A stretch of DNA of 64,000 nucleotides from Anaerolineales bacterium. GTDB taxonomy: Bacteria; Chloroflexota; Anaerolineae; Anaerolineales; UBA4823. Positions 9,104 to 17,690 of this stretch are shown here, piece after piece (positions within the stretch are counted from its first letter, which is position 1; every line of letters starts with the position of its first letter). A program made the translations under genes and the position numbers. The stretch is from the NCBI GenBank assembly GCA_003105035.1, contig PQAL01000033.1:141613-205612 (forward strand). The letters run 5' to 3'. A model generated the notes under the pieces. The model searched no databases. It was not told the origin of the DNA and worked only from the letters and a program-made list of their open reading frames with translations.

Positions 9104-9517
9104 TTATTCTCCTGTGTGGGGTTTGGATGTGTGGATTGCTTCGATCAGGCTTATATAAGGGCTGCCTTTTTGCACGAATGCGTCAGCACCAGCTTGCTTT
9201 GCACTTTCCACATTAGCGGGAGTTGAATGCACACTGAGGATCACGATACGCGTGGCTAAGCTTCGTTGTTTTATCTCTTGTGTGGCCAATAATCCATCAA
9301 GGACTGGCATCTCCAGGTCCATGATGACAACATCTGGCTTGAGGCGTTCGGCCTGTTTAATGGCTTCCTGGCCATTTCCTGCTTCACCGACGACCTCCAA
9401 TTCTCCCGAGAGCTGTAGCAAGAGGCGCAGCTCCTTGCGAACCTGGGGCATATCGTCCACGATCAGGACTCGAATTTGCTGTGTTTTGGAATGGACATCA
9501 GAAGATGATATTGCCAT
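9104..9517 (-). CDS. Stand-alone response regulator receiver domain
   Basis: A 137-aa protein made almost only of one REC domain. It has the acidic pair in LIVDDMPQ (residues 18-25), the phospho-acceptor Asp in VVIMDLEMPV near residue 67, the switch serine in ILSVHS and the conserved lysine in FVQKGSP near residue 118. Sequence style is that of NarL/FixJ receivers, but the HTH domain is absent and the chain ends soon after the last REC helix. Without an output domain it must act by protein contact or as a phosphate sink. It lies between the ATPase-less kinase gene and a coupled small membrane protein gene, and is probably part of the same phosphotransfer network. Confidence 0.88.
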   Translation of the reverse strand: MAISSSDVHSKTQQIRVLIVDDMPQVRKELRLLLQLSGELEVVGEAGNGQEAIKQAERLKPDVVIMDLEMPVLDGLLATQEIKQRSLATRIVILSVHSTPANVESAKQAGADAFVQKGSPYISLIEAIHTSKPHTGE

Positions 9518-9685
9518 GGGAGGCTCCGGGTTGCACTCCTACCCATCATATAGGAATTCAACCTGAAACACACCCGGCTTGGGTCGGAATGTCACTGCTA
9601 TCCGGATGTATTTATTTTCTAATCCACAAGGTGGAAGGAGCTCAGACGTTCGTCCTAGGGCGAAAGTAGTAGTACTTTGAAAACC

Positions 9686-10495
9686 TTAATTGGTCTTGTC
9701 GGTACGCAGCTCGGAAATCAGGCTGCGCATCTCTGCCAGGGCTGCCTGGGTAAGCTGCTGTAATTGCTCGAGCTGCGGGCGTATGCGTTGCGGATCACGC
9801 TCTAGCAAAATCTGGGTCGATCTCGTATTGAGGATAATACCGAACATGGTTTGCGAGACTGAGTCATGCAGTTCACGCGCCAGCCGGTTACGCTCTTCAA
9901 TCGCCGCAATTTGCTCCACCTGGCTGGCATATTCCTGCAGTTGGGTATTCTTTACCCGAAGCTCAGCTAACATCGTTTCGCTGTGTTGCTTTGCCTGTTC
10001 AACTTCCTGGCTGGCTATAACATAAGAAAGCACGGTAATGCTGCCCGCAATCGGGATCAATGCTAAAGCCAGCCCGAGAATCATTCCCTTCCAGACGATC
10101 AAGCCGATGAGTATTAATGCACAGAATACCCCACACCAGGCCCAGCGGTCTTTTGCCTGCAAAACCAACGCCATCTGATAGCAAATCAGGGTGAACAATG
10201 ACATGATGATATCCAGATGGGGTGGCAGCGAAATCATACTCAAAATAATTACCGACTGTAGCAGGTAGATTACGTAAAATCGCTTTTTTGGCTGCAAGGG
10301 ACGGAAAGATACCAGCAGGAATAGGATGAGAAACGCGAAAACTAAGCCGGAATACCAGGTGAAAAGGCTGGGGTACTTGGAATAACTGTATGTGACCACC
10401 CTCAGCAGGAGGGCGCCACAAGCCATGAACAAGGGGATTACCCCGACCTGGATTCTCAGTGGTGTGTTGCGGATGTGTCTATCAATGACGGTCAT
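9686..10495 (-). CDS. Histidine-kinase-like membrane protein lacking the ATPase domain
   Basis: A 269-aa protein resembling NarX/LiaS/DesK sensors. Five or six membrane helices fill residues about 15-160, a coiled coil follows (about 165-200), then the HisKA_3 dimerisation/phospho-acceptor segment RNRLARELHDSVSQ with His near residue 210, and the second helix of the bundle (LEQLQQLTQAALAEM). The protein stops after SELRTDKTN, where the full kinase upstream continues into HATPase_c. No ATPase remnant is visible in the following 168 bp. It keeps the phospho-acceptor His but cannot bind ATP itself. I prefer the ATG at 10495 with AAGG upstream over the TTG at 10504. It is 16 bp downstream of the NarL-type regulator, so likely in one operon. 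Confidence 0.85.
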   Translation of the reverse strand: MTVIDRHIRNTPLRIQVGVIPLFMACGALLLRVVTYSYSKYPSLFTWYSGLVFAFLILFLLVSFRPLQPKKRFYVIYLLQSVIILSMISLPPHLDIIMSLFTLICYQMALVLQAKDRWAWCGVFCALILIGLIVWKGMILGLALALIPIAGSITVLSYVIASQEVEQAKQHSETMLAELRVKNTQLQEYASQVEQIAAIEERNRLARELHDSVSQTMFGIILNTRSTQILLERDPQRIRPQLEQLQQLTQAALAEMRSLISELRTDKTN

Positions 10496-10511
10496 CGATT
10501 CCAACCTTAGC

Positions 10512-11171
10512 TCATATCTCCACCAGGTGATTTTTTATTGCATATATGGCGAGCTGGGTCCTTTGGCTCAGGTGGAGTTTGCTCAAACTATTACTGATAT
10601 GTGTCTTCACTGTTTTTTCACTGATATAAAGCTCTTTTGCGATCTCACGATTATTACGTCCCAATGCTACCAGACAGATCACTTCTTTCTCGCGGCCGGT
10701 AAGTTCTTCTTTGGATATTTCCTGGGAGGCCGAGTTCACCTGAGACACCTGGTCCATCAATCTGCGGGTGATATCCGGATGTAAGCGCGCGTCGCCGCGT
10801 TGGACCGCCCGGATCGCTTCCACAAGCTCGTCTGGTGAGACATCTTTTAATAGATAACTGGCAGCACCCGCTTGGATGGTGGAAAATACTTTATCATCAT
10901 CTGAAAAGCTAGTCAGTGCGATAATCTTGGTCGGAATACCAGACTCACGTACTTTACGAATGGTGGTGATGCCGTTCATCCCAGGCATGACCAGGTCCAT
11001 CAGTACAACATCCGGATGGTGCAGCTCGATCATCTCCAGTGCTCTCAGGCCATCCTCAGCTTCACCAATCACCGAGATATCTGCATGCAATTCGAGAAAG
11101 GTCCGCAGACCCTGGCGCACTACCTGGTGATCATCCACGATCAAAACTTTTATGATTTCGTTTTCAGCCAT
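10512..11171 (-). CDS. NarL/FixJ-family response regulator
   Basis: A 219-aa two-domain regulator. The REC domain has LIVDDHQVV, the phospho-acceptor in VLMDLVMPGMNG near residue 57, IALTSFSD and YLLKDVSPDE. The C-terminal LuxR/GerE helix-turn-helix is LTGREKEVICLVALGRNNREIAKELYI followed by SEKTVKTHISNSLSKL, a clear DNA-binding four-helix unit. The partner is the upstream full-length kinase: the two genes overlap by 8 bp, so they are translated together. The start is the ATG at 11171; a GTG three bases earlier is less likely. It is expected to activate promoters after phosphorylation; candidate targets are its own operon and the envelope genes downstream. Confidence 0.93.
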   Translation of the reverse strand: MAENEIIKVLIVDDHQVVRQGLRTFLELHADISVIGEAEDGLRALEMIELHHPDVVLMDLVMPGMNGITTIRKVRESGIPTKIIALTSFSDDDKVFSTIQAGAASYLLKDVSPDELVEAIRAVQRGDARLHPDITRRLMDQVSQVNSASQEISKEELTGREKEVICLVALGRNNREIAKELYISEKTVKTHISNSLSKLHLSQRTQLAIYAIKNHLVEI

Positions 11172-12369
11172 CACAGTTAGTCTCCAACTGGTAGTTTTTT
11201 TTCAGGTGGATTCGTGTGCCTTCACCCGGAGCAGATTGGATCTTGATATCCCAGTTGATCTCATTCGCCCGTTCGTGCATCCCCGGTATGCCCAGACCAG
11301 AACTGCCAGACGGATATACCCTAGAAAACCCTGTGCCATTATCTATGGCTTCAATCCACATTGGATCATCCAGATGGATTTGAAAGCTTGCCTGGCTAGC
11401 TTGGGCATGCTTAATGATATTGTTTAATGCTTCCTGGAGGATATGAAATAGTGCCTGGTCTTCTTGAACTGATAGAGTCTGTTCTCCATCAATCTGAACG
11501 GAGACAGCTAACCCATCTGAGATCCGCCTGCGCTCGACCTCTTTTTGGAATTCGGCAACCAAACCTATGCCAGCCATATGGTCGGGTCGTAATTCTGAGA
11601 TGAGGGTGTGCATCTCTTCCAGCGCCCCCTCGACAAGCTGGTTCAAACGGTCAAGTTGTCCGCTCACCCGGGTGGGGTCACGGTCCATCAAGAGTAAGGC
11701 GGATTGGGTGGTCAAGGTCATGCTGAAAATCGTCTGGGTGACTGAATCATGCAGCTCACGCCGCAGCCGTTGACGTTCATTAGCGATTCCCAGCTGCCTG
11801 CGTGTGTCCGAATAAGTTTCAAGCTGTTGATTGGCTGTCTGAACCTGGTTCATAAGTTTTCGGAGATCCTCGTTAGCGACCTCTGCCTGGCGTGTGGACA
11901 ACGAATAGGCACACAGGAATATGATCACCGATCCGAACAAGAGCACGTTAATCAAGGCTGCTAGCACTCCCTGGAGGCTGATGAACCGGTAACTGATCAG
12001 AATAAAGAAGATAACTAACCAGGCTATCCGGCTAGCACGGTTGACCTGACGCATCACCTGCATGCCCAGGATGCCAAATAGCAACGAATAATAATCGAAT
12101 TGCTTCAGATCGGGATTGTAAAATAACAGGCAAACCAGGGTGGTTTGGACTAGTAAATAAAAATGGAAGTACCTATCGATGCGAGGCGATAGCCATTGTT
12201 CTACGAGGAAAAGCGCCAGGAAACCGAGTAACGCCTCCACTACAAAAGCCAGATTGGCGGTATCACGATTAGTCAGAGCAGAGCGGAGCAGGATGGCGGC
12301 GTAAGTCAGCCCCGCTGCCAGTAAGAAAACACTCTGGTGCATCCTTTCGGTCGTCTGCCCGCTTCTCAT
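11164..12369 (-). CDS. NarX/LiaS-type sensor histidine kinase
   Basis: A 401-aa kinase. Residues about 12-160 hold five or six membrane helices with no large external loop, so the signal is probably sensed in the membrane. A coiled coil (about 165-195) leads to the HisKA_3 segment RQRLRRELHDSVTQ with phospho-acceptor His near 210. The HATPase_c domain follows with N-box HILQEALNNIIKHA, G1 box DNGTGFS and G2 box GLGIPGMHERA. It overlaps the response regulator gene by 8 bp, which identifies its partner. The downstream ATPase-less paralogue has a very similar H-box and could form mixed dimers with it. Similar membrane-sensing kinases respond to envelope stress, which fits the SHOCT lipoprotein nearby. 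Confidence 0.92.
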   Translation of the reverse strand: MRSGQTTERMHQSVFLLAAGLTYAAILLRSALTNRDTANLAFVVEALLGFLALFLVEQWLSPRIDRYFHFYLLVQTTLVCLLFYNPDLKQFDYYSLLFGILGMQVMRQVNRASRIAWLVIFFILISYRFISLQGVLAALINVLLFGSVIIFLCAYSLSTRQAEVANEDLRKLMNQVQTANQQLETYSDTRRQLGIANERQRLRRELHDSVTQTIFSMTLTTQSALLLMDRDPTRVSGQLDRLNQLVEGALEEMHTLISELRPDHMAGIGLVAEFQKEVERRRISDGLAVSVQIDGEQTLSVQEDQALFHILQEALNNIIKHAQASQASFQIHLDDPMWIEAIDNGTGFSRVYPSGSSGLGIPGMHERANEINWDIKIQSAPGEGTRIHLKKNYQLETNCDG

Positions 12370-12621
12370 ATATGCTTATCTTTTTTTGGTTAGTGACACC
12401 TAGAATCATAGCATGAAAACAAGATAGCATTGATTGGATGGATACGGTAATAAATTATCCATCATCGATGCGTGATCATTTACATTATCCCGATAATCAG
12501 GCTCGTTTTCATCTAGAATCAGTTGTGTTATACTGCAGATATATATTATTGGTAACCGAACGGCTGCACAAGTGTTTTACGGGTCATTACTGGTAAATGC
12601 TGCATCCGGGGAACGAGATTT

Positions 12622-13560
12622 ATGGTTGTTTATGATCTATGTATTGCCTGGAATTGGGCATACGATGCTGACTTTGTAAGTTTGCTTGAGCAAAGTTGCT
12701 TATCCAGGGGGATGACATTACTGCAAATCAAGCCGGATAACCTGCCGCAGATGTTAAATATGCTCGTGGGGGGTGAAATCCACTGCCGGGTGTTCTTTGA
12801 CCGCGCCTCCGATGTGGATAGTCAATTCTTACCTCTCGTCCAGTGGGTGAGTGAAGATGCTGTTGTCTCGATCAATCCTTACGAACAGGCTTCACGCACC
12901 TGGAACAAGGCAGATATTCATACCATGCTGCTCGTGGAAGGCTTGAATGTGCCCCCCACGATCATCCTACCGCCATTTATCGAATACCCCGAGCTGCCTG
13001 AGATGGACCTGGGTTCTCTCGGTGAACAATTTACTATAAAGCCAGCGCATGGCAGTGGCGGGGTCGGTGTGATGACCAATGCTACGACGTGGAACCAGGC
13101 ATTGACAGTTCGCCAGGAACATGCCACCGATCATTATCTGCTGCAGGCACACATCACCCCGGTAGAGCTGGATAGCCGCCCCGCCTGGTTCAGGGTGATC
13201 TTTTGCAGTGGTCAGGTATTCCCTTGCTGGTGGAATCCATCCAATCATATCTATGCGCCAGTCACCGAAGCGGAAAAGCTATGCCACCACCTGCATGCTT
13301 TAGATGAAATCACCACTTCCATCGCTAATTTATGCGGTTTGGACCTGTTCTCCACTGAGATCGCGCTGAACTCTGATGGGAAATTCACGATCGTGGATTA
13401 CGTAAACGACCAGATTGACCTGCGCCTGCAATCCACCACCCCCGAAGGTGTGCCAGATGAGATCGTCAGGGCAGTCGCTCACCAGCTGGCTTGCCATGTG
13501 GAAGGGTATGCCTGCCCTGAAAGATTGCCCCAGTCCAAGCTATCGAAAGTTGATCGGTGA
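12622..13560 (+). CDS. ATP-grasp-fold ligase of unknown substrate
   Basis: A 312-aa protein with the layout of RimK/glutathione-synthetase-like ATP-grasp enzymes. The central ATP-binding segment is FTIKPAHGSGGVGVM near residues 135-150, preceded by a pre-ATP-grasp region with SINPYEQASRTWNKADIHTM. Metal-binding residues appear late, in DLFSTEIALNSDGKFTIVDYVNDQIDLR near 245-275 (E, D, N positions). Such enzymes join a carboxylate to an amine or thiol through an acyl phosphate. It is 145 bp upstream of a heterodimeric ABC exporter on the same strand, suggesting that a ligated product may be exported, but no peptide precursor gene is evident. No signal peptide. Fold fairly sure, substrate unknown. 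Confidence 0.75.
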   Translation: MVVYDLCIAWNWAYDADFVSLLEQSCLSRGMTLLQIKPDNLPQMLNMLVGGEIHCRVFFDRASDVDSQFLPLVQWVSEDAVVSINPYEQASRTWNKADIHTMLLVEGLNVPPTIILPPFIEYPELPEMDLGSLGEQFTIKPAHGSGGVGVMTNATTWNQALTVRQEHATDHYLLQAHITPVELDSRPAWFRVIFCSGQVFPCWWNPSNHIYAPVTEAEKLCHHLHALDEITTSIANLCGLDLFSTEIALNSDGKFTIVDYVNDQIDLRLQSTTPEGVPDEIVRAVAHQLACHVEGYACPERLPQSKLSKVDR

Positions 13561-13705
13561 TCGTATATACAGATTACCCGAGAGAATAACCCCAAGTTTT
13601 AGCGGGGGGATTCACAATAATTTATCATAATCTCATTGGCGGGTTACGCAAACTGGATTATGATTTAGCCTTGTTCCAGGGGAATGGGAATACGGGCAAT
13701 TATCG

Positions 13706-15487
13706 ATGAATGACGTTCTCAAGTTACTCAAATATGCAAAACCTTACTGGCGCCGGGCAGTGGTGGCTTTAGTGTTGCTTTCCACCCTGGTGATTTTTGA
13801 CCTGTGGATCCCCACGCTGGTGAAGAAGATCATCAATCAAGGGATCAACCAGCAAAACCAGGCTGTGGTCATCCAGACATCGCTGATGATGCTGGGTATA
13901 TCACTGGCGAGTTTTCTCATTGCGGTTGGTAACAATATCACCTCCGTACAGGTAAGCGAGAATTATGGACGCGACCTGCGGGATGCTATCTTCTCCAAGA
14001 TCCAGACTTTCTCATATGGAAATCTCGACCGGATGAAAACCGGCCAGCTGATCGTCCGGTTGACGAGTGACTCGGGGGCAGTCCAGCGCCTGGTACAGAT
14101 TTCGCTGCGTATTGGCACCCGCGCTCCGTTGCTGATGATCGGTAGTCTGATCCTGATGTTTTACACCAGCCCAACCCTGGCGCTGTGGATCGTCCCACTA
14201 TTAATTGTGACGTCTATTGTGATCGTCTTTTTCATTGGCCGGATGGAGCCGCTTTTCCTCAGTGTGCAGCAGAAGCTCGACCGGCTGAACAACGTCTTGC
14301 AGGAGAACATCGCCGGAGCACGCATCGTGAAAGCTTTTGTGCGGGCCGATTTCGAAAACCGGCGCTTTGAGACTACCAATGAAGGCTTTACAGAACAGTC
14401 TGTGAAGGTGATGCGCTTTATGTCTACCATGTCACCCGCGCTGACTGTTTTTGTGAACTTCGGGGTGGTGATTGTCATCGGTGTGGGAGGGTTAAAAGCC
14501 ATCAACGGGACGATGACCACCGGCGAAATTGTGGCGTTCACCAATTACCTCACCACCACTATGGTGCCCCTGGTGATGATGACCCAGCTTTCGCAAGTCT
14601 GGGCAAACGGCATCGCTTCAGCTAAAAGGGTCAACCAGGTGTTGGATGTCGAACCGGAAGTCCAGGATGTGCCAGGAGCATTAAGCATGCCTGCAAAAAC
14701 CCCCGGGAGGGTGGTATTCGAGAATGTCAGCTTTCATTACAATGGCTCGGGGGACGAACCCGTGCTTACGGATGTGAATATCACAGCCGAAGCAGGCCAG
14801 ACGATTGCCATCCTGGGGGCAACTGGTTCGGGCAAGACCAGCCTGGTCAACCTGATCCCACGCTTATACGACCCTTCCAACGGTCAGGTGACCATCGATG
14901 GAGTGAATATCCGGGAGCTGAAGCAGGAATCGCTATTGGAAAATATTGCTATAGTACCCCAGGAGTCGGTGCTATTCAGCGGGACCGTGAGGGATAACAT
15001 CCGTTATGGGCGCCCGACGGCTACAGATGAAGAAGTGATTGCCGCGGCGAAAGTCGCCCAGGCGCATGACTTTATCATGGAGTTAGCCAAGGGTTATGAC
15101 AGCCATGTAGAACAACGCGGAGCAAATTTCTCTGGTGGTCAAAAGCAGCGCCTGGCAATCGCCCGAGCCTTGCTGCTGAAGCCGCGCGTGCTGATCATGG
15201 ATGACAGCACCAGTGCAGTGGATGTGGAGACAGAAACCCGCATCCAGCAAGCTCTGGAGGACCAGGAATATAAGCATACGACTTTTATGGTCGCCCAGCG
15301 CATCAGCACAGTGCTCAATGCCGACAAGATCATCGTCATGGATGAGGGCCGCCTGGTAGCCCAGGGCACGCACAAGGAGCTGATGAAAACCAGCCGGATC
15401 TATCGTGAAATCTATGATTCCCAGCTTGGCAGCGGAAACCATTCCATGCGTGCCTTGTCGCCCGAGTTGGAGGAGGTGCCTCAATGA
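13706..15487 (+). CDS. ABC exporter half, degenerate-site subunit
   Basis: A 593-aa half-transporter: six membrane helices in residues about 15-300, then an ATPase domain. Walker A is LGATGSGKTS near 370, the signature is FSGGQKQRL near 480 and the Walker B region is VLIMDDSTSAVD, where the catalytic Glu is Asp. That change marks the non-hydrolysing site of asymmetric exporters such as TM287/288 or LmrCD. The next gene overlaps by 4 bp (ATGA), so the two subunits are co-translated and form a heterodimer. The transported compound is unknown; relatives export lipids, drugs or peptides. No C39 peptidase domain is present, so it does not cleave leader peptides itself. It may work with the upstream ATP-grasp protein. 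Confidence 0.93.
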   Translation: MNDVLKLLKYAKPYWRRAVVALVLLSTLVIFDLWIPTLVKKIINQGINQQNQAVVIQTSLMMLGISLASFLIAVGNNITSVQVSENYGRDLRDAIFSKIQTFSYGNLDRMKTGQLIVRLTSDSGAVQRLVQISLRIGTRAPLLMIGSLILMFYTSPTLALWIVPLLIVTSIVIVFFIGRMEPLFLSVQQKLDRLNNVLQENIAGARIVKAFVRADFENRRFETTNEGFTEQSVKVMRFMSTMSPALTVFVNFGVVIVIGVGGLKAINGTMTTGEIVAFTNYLTTTMVPLVMMTQLSQVWANGIASAKRVNQVLDVEPEVQDVPGALSMPAKTPGRVVFENVSFHYNGSGDEPVLTDVNITAEAGQTIAILGATGSGKTSLVNLIPRLYDPSNGQVTIDGVNIRELKQESLLENIAIVPQESVLFSGTVRDNIRYGRPTATDEEVIAAAKVAQAHDFIMELAKGYDSHVEQRGANFSGGQKQRLAIARALLLKPRVLIMDDSTSAVDVETETRIQQALEDQEYKHTTFMVAQRISTVLNADKIIVMDEGRLVAQGTHKELMKTSRIYREIYDSQLGSGNHSMRALSPELEEVPQ

Positions 15488-17316
15488 GCACCCAGGCAAC
15501 CGGCTACGGGGCAGGTAGCGTGCGCGTGGCGATGATGCAACGCCGGCCTACGGACCCTGGGAAGATCGAAAAGGCAAAAAATCCCCGCAGCGCTGTGATG
15601 CGCCTGGCTGCATACTTATTACCGTTCAAGGTTCAGCTGGTGTCGGTGCTGGTGTTCGTGGTTATCTACACCTTGTTAGGCCTGGCCGGACCTTACCTGA
15701 TTCATATTGCCCTGGACAATTACATTATCCCAGGAAAAGCAGCAGGTTTGGGGTGGGTCATGCTGATTCTGGCAGTCTCTTACCTGTTTAATAACGTGTT
15801 CCAGGCTATCGCCAACTGGATCATGTCAAATGTCTCGCAGCGCGCCTTGAAGAGCATGCGCAAAGACTTGTTCACCCAGCTACAGCTGCTGCCATTGAGC
15901 TTCTATGACCGTAACCAGTCGGGCGAGCTGATGAGCCGCCTGACCAACGACATTGACGCCATTAATCAGGCAGTATCGCAAAACGTCACGTCGCTCATCG
16001 CCAGTGTGCTTTCAATGGTGGGTATCCTGCTGACCATGTTCCTGATGGATTTTTGGTTAGCCCTGGCTTCCCTGGTTGTGGTTCCGATTATGTTTGCATT
16101 CACCAATTTTGTGGCCCGCTACACCCGCAGGGGATACCAACAGCTGCAGAAGAATCTGGGTGAGCTGAACGCGGTCATGGAAGAGTCGATCAGTGGTGAG
16201 AAGGTCATCAAGGCTTTCCGGCGGAATGAGTCAGTGCTGGATAATTTCCGCACGCGCAACCAGGCAGTATTCAAGGCAGGTGTGACCGCCAATAGTTATG
16301 CCCTGCTGCTCATGCCCATCACCAATGTGCTGGGCAACCTGTTTGTGATCGTGATCGCCGGGCTGGGTGGCTTGTTGGCATTGCAAGGCAAGGTATCGGT
16401 GGGCGTCATCGCCGCTTTTATCTTATACGCGCAAAACTTCATCAACCCACTGCGTAACATCGCCAACATGTACAATTCCATCCAGGCCGCGTTAGCTGGC
16501 TCGGAACGGGTCTTCGAAGTCATCGATACAACGACCGAGATCGGCGATGTGGCTGAAGCCTATTCATTGAAGACAATCAACGGCGACGTAAATTTCGAGC
16601 AGGTGAACTTCAGCTACATCCCCGGCAAGCCGGTGATCAAGGATATGTCGTTGCAGGCTAAGGCCGGGCAGATCATTGCCCTGGTTGGCCCGACCGGAGC
16701 CGGGAAGACCACACTGATCAACCTGCTCTCACGCTTTTATGAGATCGATGAAGGCAGCATCACCATTGACGGCAAGGACATCCGCCAAATCTGCAAAGAT
16801 GACCTGCGCCAGCAGCTGGGCATCGTCCTGCAGGATACCTTCTTGTTTTCTGACTCGGTGATGGAAAATATCCGCTTTGGCCGGCTGGATGCCACGGATG
16901 AAGAAGTTGTTCAAGCGGCACACATGGCCGATGCAGACCACTTCATCAGGCAGCTACCAGAAGGCTACCAGACGATCCTCTCGGAGCGGGCTGGCAACCT
17001 GAGCCAGGGTCAACGCCAGCTGCTGTCTATTGCCCGGGCGATCCTGTCTGACCCGGGCATCCTGATCCTGGATGAAGCTACCAGCTCGGTGGACACCCGC
17101 ACGGAAGCGCGCATCCAGAAAGCCCTGTTGCGTCTGATGGAAGGACGCACCAGTTTCGTGATCGCCCACCGCCTGAGCACCATCCGGGAAGCCGATAATG
17201 TGATCGTGATCAACGAGGGGGAAATCGTGGAGCAGGGCAGCCACCAGCAGCTGCTGGATAAGAAGGGATTCTTCTATAAGCTGTATACGGCGCAATTCAA
17301 GGGGCAGGAAATCTAG
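15484..17316 (+). CDS. ABC exporter half, catalytic subunit
   Basis: A 610-aa partner of the preceding gene, with which it overlaps by 4 bp. An N-terminal cytosolic extension of about 45 residues precedes six membrane helices (about 50-330). The ATPase domain has Walker A VGPTGAGKTT near 405, an altered signature LSQGQRQLL near 510 and a standard Walker B with catalytic Glu, ILILDEATSSVD. An altered signature here and a missing Glu in the partner fall on the same degenerate ATP site, while the other site is complete; this is the known pattern for heterodimeric exporters. The gene ends with TAG at 17314-17316, which shows that TAG is a normal stop in this genome. Confidence 0.93.
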   Translation: MSTQATGYGAGSVRVAMMQRRPTDPGKIEKAKNPRSAVMRLAAYLLPFKVQLVSVLVFVVIYTLLGLAGPYLIHIALDNYIIPGKAAGLGWVMLILAVSYLFNNVFQAIANWIMSNVSQRALKSMRKDLFTQLQLLPLSFYDRNQSGELMSRLTNDIDAINQAVSQNVTSLIASVLSMVGILLTMFLMDFWLALASLVVVPIMFAFTNFVARYTRRGYQQLQKNLGELNAVMEESISGEKVIKAFRRNESVLDNFRTRNQAVFKAGVTANSYALLLMPITNVLGNLFVIVIAGLGGLLALQGKVSVGVIAAFILYAQNFINPLRNIANMYNSIQAALAGSERVFEVIDTTTEIGDVAEAYSLKTINGDVNFEQVNFSYIPGKPVIKDMSLQAKAGQIIALVGPTGAGKTTLINLLSRFYEIDEGSITIDGKDIRQICKDDLRQQLGIVLQDTFLFSDSVMENIRFGRLDATDEEVVQAAHMADADHFIRQLPEGYQTILSERAGNLSQGQRQLLSIARAILSDPGILILDEATSSVDTRTEARIQKALLRLMEGRTSFVIAHRLSTIREADNVIVINEGEIVEQGSHQQLLDKKGFFYKLYTAQFKGQEI

Positions 17317-17373
17317 TAAATAAACCTGAATCCCAGCATTATTAATCACCACTAAATAGTATCGGCTACCGGT

Positions 17374-17454
17374 TTACGGATTGTTGATGAGAAATATACC
17401 CAGGATCAGGGATGGGAAGCCCACGACCATGTAAGGGATCACGGCAGCCATCAT
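17374..17454 (-). other. Short hydrophobic ORF, possible gene remnant
   Basis: A 26-codon ORF, MMAAVIPYMVVGFP followed by a hydrophobic stretch and TAA, preceded in frame by the residues QITPE and a TGA. It has the look of a single membrane helix cut from a longer small protein. There is no convincing ribosome site. It could be a real mini-protein or a decayed fragment of the neighbouring small membrane genes on the same strand. Confidence 0.25.
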
Positions 17455-17506
17455 TTCCGGTGTAATCTGTCAGCCGTTGGAGATGCTACACAAAAAGTAA
17501 AAAAAA

Positions 17507-17686
17507 TCAGCCCAGGGATGTCAAGATAGCCCCCAAAATCGATAAGTAATTTCCCCACAAATGGCGATTGCCTTTGCCCTTTTTCGCTTGCTTCGTTAAG
17601 AAGGGAGCATTGATAATGCGAAAGATGATTACACCAATGATCAGAAATGCGATGATTTCTGCTACGCTACTTTTGGGTATGGTCAT
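17507..17686 (-). CDS. 59-aa single-helix membrane protein
   Basis: A complete 59-aa ORF starting 4 bp after the TAA of the DUF4190-like gene on the same strand, a spacing that suggests translational coupling. It has one hydrophobic helix at about residues 8-26 (SVAEIIAFLIIGVIIFRI), a basic segment (KQAKKGKGNRH) and a short second hydrophobic stretch at the C-terminus. I do not recognise a family. The amphipathic and charge layout and tight spacing support a real gene, but its own ribosome site is weak. Confidence 0.5.
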   Translation of the reverse strand: MTIPKSSVAEIIAFLIIGVIIFRIINAPFLTKQAKKGKGNRHLWGNYLSILGAILTSLG

Positions 17687-17690
17687 TTGT

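Noticed and set aside
9518-9685. Hidden ATPase-domain remnant after the shortened kinase
   Set aside because: Read in all minus-strand frames, the 168-bp gap shows no N-box or G-box motif.
12438-12596. 52-codon plus-strand ORF just before the ATP-grasp gene, as a possible precursor peptide
   Set aside because: No ribosome site, no leader/core pattern with repeated Thr, Ser, Asp or Glu, and it lies in the A/T-rich promoter gap. It is probably chance.
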